This document shows positions 46,723-48,900 of a DNA stretch of 48,900 nucleotides, one piece after another. Position 1 is the stretch's first letter. The number at the start of each line of letters is the position of its first letter. The DNA is from Oscillospiraceae bacterium (GTDB lineage: Bacteria > Bacillota > Clostridia > Oscillospirales > Oscillospiraceae): the NCBI GenBank assembly GCA_016282135.1, contig JAEEKA010000059.1, positions 1 through 48,900 of the forward strand. The letters run 5' to 3'. Both the position numbers and the translations under genes were made by a program. Under the pieces are notes generated by a model. It had not been told where the DNA came from. It made no database searches and saw only the letters and a program-made list of their open reading frames with translations.

Positions 46723-48690
46723 ATGAAAAAGCTGAATCAAGGACATGCAAAGGGATGGAACGTGCGTCTGGATTCCTTCGGATTGATCGTGAGCGACTTT
46801 CTGATGATCCATTTGGCGTATTTTCTGGCACTTTGGGTTCGGTTCGACTGTACGTTTTCCTTGATCCCCAGGGGCTTTTTGGGCGCGTACGCCACCCTTA
46901 TCACCGGAATGGCGATTGTTTCCATCATTTTGTTCCGGCTGCTCCGAATGTACCAAAGCCTCTGGAGGTATGCCAGCTATATTGAACTGATCCGGACCAT
47001 CGTGGGCTCGTCCGTATCGTCGCTGCTGCACAGTGCCTTGATTACGGTCCTGATCACCAAGATGCCGGTTTCCTACCATATGCTTGGCGGCTTTTTCCAG
47101 GTGACGCTCCTGCTGATTCCGCGGTTTTCCTTCCGGGCAATCCGCATGGTCTCTTCGGTGCGGCATAAGGCTGAAGCCGGCGTGGGCCGCGTCATGATTA
47201 TCGGCGCCGGGCAAGCCGGCCGGATGATCCTTCGGGACATCATGGGTACGATGGCGGTTAAGGACCGGGTTGTCTGCTTCATCGACGACAATCCGGACAA
47301 ATGGGGGAGGTTCATCGACGGAGTGCCTATTGTGGGCGGAAGATACGATATCCTGGCCAGCGTGGAGAAATACCAGATTACCAAGATCTACGTGGTAATC
47401 CCAAGCGCCGGCGCGAATGATAAAAAGGAAATCATCAATATCTGCAACGAGGCCAAGTGCGAGTTGAAGCAGCTGCCCGGCATGTATCAGCTGATGCTTG
47501 GGCAGATATCCGTGAGCGCCATGAAGGACGTATCCGTGGAGGATCTTTTGGGCAGAGAGCCCATTCGGGCGGATCTGAACGAGGTATTTTCCTTTATCAA
47601 CGGGAAGAGCGTCTTGATTACGGGCGGCGGCGGCTCCATCGGCTCGGAGTTGTGTCGGCAGGTGGCGGCCCACAACCCGAAGCAGCTGATTATCTTCGAC
47701 ATCTACGAGAACAACGCCTATGAGATTCAGTTGGAGCTCAGGCATAAGTTCCCGGATCTGGACCTGGCGGTTCTGATCGGCTCTGTCCGTGACAGCCGGA
47801 AGATGCATGAGGTCTTTTCCAAATATCATCCACAGATCGTCTACCACGCGGCGGCCCATAAGCACGTTCCCTTGATGGAGGACAGCCCCTGTGAGGCCAT
47901 CAAAAACAACGCCATCGGGACCTATAAGACTGCCTATGCGGCCATGGTTCACGGCTGTGAGCGCTTCGTGCTGATCAGCACGGATAAGGCGGTGAATCCC
48001 ACCAATATTATGGGCGCCAGTAAGCGGCTGTGCGAGATGATTATCCAGTCCTTTGACTGCATGATCAAGGCGGGGAGAGCCGGGGAGCTCCCGCAGCTGT
48101 ACACCCATGCGGAATCCACGGGAAACGGCTGTTTCGGCAATTACGACGGCGCCCTGACTCATGCGAAGACGGAATATGTTGCGGTCCGGTTCGGCAACGT
48201 CCTGGGCAGCAACGGTTCCGTGATCCCTCTGTTCAAGCACCAGATTGCCGAGGGCGGTCCGGTTACCGTGACCCACCCGGATATCATCCGGTATTTTATG
48301 ACGATACCGGAGGCGGTATCTCTGGTTATGCTGGCGGGCACCTATGCCCATGGCGGAGAGATCTTCGTTCTGGATATGGGCAGTCCGGTGAAAATTGATA
48401 CTCTGGCCAGAAACCTGATTAAGCTCAGCGGGTTTACGCCGGATGAGGACATCAAGATCGTCTATACCGGTCTCCGTCCCGGCGAGAAGCTGTATGAGGA
48501 AAAGCTCATGGCCGAGGAGGGCCTGAAGAAGACCGACAACGACCTGATTCACATCGGCTGTCCGGTCCACTTTGACGTCAACACATTCCTGGGTCAGCTG
48601 GAAAACCTCATGCAGCAGGCCTACCGCAACGACGAGCATATCGGGGAAACGGTGGAGAAAATGGTCAGTACCTACCGCCCGCATCGGTAA
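46723..48690 (+). CDS. Membrane nucleotide-sugar 4,6-dehydratase (CapD/PglF/WbpM type)
   Basis: A 655-residue protein. Four N-terminal helices (about 15-140) anchor it. A first Rossmann-like domain has VMIIGAGQAGRM (about 157-168). The SDR domain carries VLITGGGGSIGSE (297-309), IFDIYENNAYE, HAAAHKHVPLME, STDKAVNP (419-426) and MGASKR (430-435). The met-lysine pair Met430/Lys434 replaces the usual Tyr/Lys, as in the large dehydratases. It should convert UDP-GlcNAc to a 4-keto-6-deoxy sugar, the precursor of bacillosamine, FucNAc or QuiNAc, for the initiating sugar of this locus. Final gene of the plus arm, after a terminator. Confidence 0.93.
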   Translation: MKKLNQGHAKGWNVRLDSFGLIVSDFLMIHLAYFLALWVRFDCTFSLIPRGFLGAYATLITGMAIVSIILFRLLRMYQSLWRYASYIELIRTIVGSSVSSLLHSALITVLITKMPVSYHMLGGFFQVTLLLIPRFSFRAIRMVSSVRHKAEAGVGRVMIIGAGQAGRMILRDIMGTMAVKDRVVCFIDDNPDKWGRFIDGVPIVGGRYDILASVEKYQITKIYVVIPSAGANDKKEIINICNEAKCELKQLPGMYQLMLGQISVSAMKDVSVEDLLGREPIRADLNEVFSFINGKSVLITGGGGSIGSELCRQVAAHNPKQLIIFDIYENNAYEIQLELRHKFPDLDLAVLIGSVRDSRKMHEVFSKYHPQIVYHAAAHKHVPLMEDSPCEAIKNNAIGTYKTAYAAMVHGCERFVLISTDKAVNPTNIMGASKRLCEMIIQSFDCMIKAGRAGELPQLYTHAESTGNGCFGNYDGALTHAKTEYVAVRFGNVLGSNGSVIPLFKHQIAEGGPVTVTHPDIIRYFMTIPEAVSLVMLAGTYAHGGEIFVLDMGSPVKIDTLARNLIKLSGFTPDEDIKIVYTGLRPGEKLYEEKLMAEEGLKKTDNDLIHIGCPVHFDVNTFLGQLENLMQQAYRNDEHIGETVEKMVSTYRPHR

Positions 48691-48696
48691 TTGACC

Positions 48697-48734
48697 TTCC
48701 GGCACAGCGGAATCTGAAGCAGGAAGTGCCGGAA
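48697..48734 (+). terminator. Hairpin after the dehydratase gene
   Basis: TTCCGGCAC (48697-48705) pairs with GTGCCGGAA (48726-48734) around a 20-base loop. There is no T run, so it is only a possible terminator. Confidence 0.5.
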
Positions 48735-48761
48735 AACAGATGAAAGCGCCCCGCCCCCAAT

Positions 48762-48900
48762 CTGATATGCTCCCTCTATGAGAGACAGTGAAATAAGAAA
48801 ACACTGTCATCATAGGGGGAGCATTACTATGCCAAATAAGAAAAAGTTAAGCACAGAGGAACGAGTACAAATAGCACAGGACTGTATAGCAGGGCGAATC
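48762..48900 (+). mobile_element. Left end of an insertion sequence, cut by the window edge
   Basis: The left boundary is inferred from a 21-base match to 29000-29020, with different flanks. Inside it a long imperfect hairpin (48767-48824) precedes a transposase start at 48829. The right end, terminal repeat and target duplication are outside the window. The transposase N-terminus suggests a helix-turn-helix protein of the IS3/IS150 OrfA kind. Confidence 0.65.
48829..48900 (+). CDS. Transposase N-terminus (helix-turn-helix, partial)
   Basis: Only 24 codons are present. They read MPNKKKLSTEERVQIAQDC and on, the start of a homeodomain-like helix-turn-helix as in IS3/IS150-family OrfA proteins (basic N-terminus, then S/T-x-E-E-R-x-x-I/A). 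The ribosome site GGGGGAG (48815-48821) lies 7 bases before the ATG and inside the 3' arm of a hairpin. The family is inferred from a very short segment; other HTH transposases remain possible. Confidence 0.6.
   Translation, partial: MPNKKKLSTEERVQIAQDCIAGRI

Overview
The window looks like chromosomal DNA of a Gram-positive, endospore-forming, anaerobic Firmicute, most likely a Clostridia member near the Oscillospiraceae. The evidence is an alpha/beta-type small acid-soluble spore protein with a sigma-G-like promoter, a T-box-controlled threonyl-tRNA synthetase, SLH and sortase surface proteins, a Na+-translocating oxaloacetate decarboxylase set, phosphate acetyltransferase, consensus sigma-A promoters with AGGAGG ribosome sites, and a fairly high GC content. 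The genus assignment is inference.

Layout. (1) 1-1961: the start of ATP-dependent PEP carboxykinase and a GtrA plus truncated glycosyltransferase pair, all on the minus strand. (2) 1962-2557: non-coding DNA with dispersed palindromic repeats. (3) 2555-6373: a lactococcin-972-type bacteriocin cluster with a secreted prepeptide, a large multi-pass immunity/permease-like protein, an ABC ATPase broken by an in-frame stop at codon 7, and a signal peptidase I. (4) 6651-10216: oadA, oadG, a separate biotin carrier and oadB. (5) 10226-16527: ROK sugar kinase, divergent from trmB, a response regulator, a histidine kinase and a lipoprotein-like polysaccharide deacetylase. (6) 16526-19723: thrS with its T-box leader and a downstream SLH protein, minus strand. 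(7) 19777-21551: a small protein with a HEPN-like RNxxxH motif, then pta. (8) 21568-28373: a cyclic-di-GMP block with a GGDEF(degenerate)-EAL protein, a membrane HD-GYP protein and a GAF-GGDEF cyclase. (9) 28632-29460: a spore-protein gene with an abnormal 3' end, a scar matching an insertion-sequence end, a row of hairpins and a 56-aa gene. (10) 29530-48690: a two-armed exopolysaccharide locus. The minus arm (39333 down to 29530) carries the initiating sugar transferase, four glycosyltransferases, a CDP-glycerol transferase-like protein, a polymerase and a flippase. The plus arm (41790-48690) carries a Wzz-type protein, a class B sortase, an LCP ligase, an SPKTG surface protein, a PHP tyrosine phosphatase, a tyrosine kinase and a CapD-type dehydratase. 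A large serine recombinase with its own promoter and terminator sits between the arms. (11) 48762-48900: the left end of an insertion sequence running out of the window.

Working together. The minus arm should build a repeat unit on undecaprenyl phosphate, flip it and polymerise it. The plus arm should control chain length through the Wzz/kinase/phosphatase trio and attach the polymer to peptidoglycan through the LCP protein. The sortase and SPKTG protein would anchor a small surface protein at the same time. The bacteriocin cluster would be self-sufficient in secretion and processing if its ATPase were intact. The cyclic-di-GMP block has the parts to make and degrade the messenger, but no cyclic-di-GMP riboswitch was recognised here.

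The most novel-looking points are the signal peptidase linked to a lactococcin-972-type cluster, the SPKTG/sortase-B pair inside a polysaccharide operon, the central recombinase, the palindromic repeat family with one copy inside a T-box leader, and the hairpin that buries the transposase ribosome site at the insertion-sequence end. No tRNA, rRNA or CRISPR array was seen.
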